Of a DNA stretch of 5,632 nt, positions 5,607-5,632 are shown piece after piece. A model generated the notes under the pieces. It was not told the origin of the DNA. It saw nothing but the letters and a program-made list of their open reading frames with translations, and did no database searches. Source of the DNA: Bacillota bacterium (GTDB taxonomy: Bacteria; Bacillota; Clostridia; Oscillospirales; Ethanoligenentaceae); contig JAEWAU010000091.1 in assembly GCA_023391535.1 (NCBI GenBank), positions 1-5,632 on the forward strand, in the 5' to 3' direction. Numbering within the stretch: the stretch's first letter is position 1; each line of letters begins with the position of its first letter. Made by a program: the position numbers and the translations under genes.

Positions 5607-5632
5607 GGGCGCGCCGCCAAACGAACCTCGTT

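Noticed and set aside
5607..5615. GGGCGCGCC shared with the exporter leader at 1083-1091, as a possible repeated element
   Set aside because: A nine-base G/C palindromic core is expected by chance in GC-rich DNA, and the flanks do not match.
1..5632. Mobile element, CRISPR array, tRNA, rRNA or attachment site
   Set aside because: I saw no transposase or integrase coding, no regularly spaced repeats, no cloverleaf-like sequence and no duplicated ends.

Overview
The window is GC-rich bacterial DNA whose codons are biased toward G or C at the third position. It has strong AGGAGG-type ribosome binding sites, sigma-A/sigma-70 style promoters and simple intrinsic terminators. The gene content is typical of a high-GC Gram-positive bacterium, most likely a Firmicute of the Clostridia/Oscillospiraceae kind: an AraC regulator, a heterodimeric ABC exporter and a MarR regulator. 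The taxonomic guess is inference from style only; there is no rRNA or marker gene here.

Layout, left to right. Bases 1-127 hold a probable promoter and a GC-rich leader for an AraC-family regulator (128-1015, +). Bases 1016-1163 hold a promoter with a perfect -10 box but no recognisable -35. Just upstream is a direct repeat (TCCnAAAAACT, period 22 bp) that looks like an AraC-type activator site, followed by a GC-rich leader. Next come two overlapping ABC half-transporters (1164-2957 and 2944-4716, both +). A long perfect hairpin (4730-4777) separates them from a convergent MarR-family regulator (4789-5442, -). The MarR promoter lies at 5508-5536, flanked on both sides by matching AAGG-NN-CCTT dyads. 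A second hairpin terminator near the right edge (5575-5606) closes off whatever lies beyond.

How it fits together. The two ABC proteins form one heterodimeric exporter of the TM287/288 (BmrCD, LmrCD) type. The first subunit carries the changes that inactivate one ATP site (Asp for the catalytic Glu, Gln for the switch His). The second carries the altered signature motif (LSQGQ) that completes the same degenerate site, while the other site is fully canonical. The AraC protein is the best candidate for switching the exporter on. The MarR protein almost certainly represses its own promoter; no copy of its dyad is visible at the exporter promoter, so its control of the exporter is unproven. The MarR protein ends in an unusual Gly/His/Cys/Pro-rich tail that might bind metal.

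I did not find a wholly new kind of system. The most interesting points are the direct repeat at the exporter promoter, the paired MarR operators and the MarR tail.
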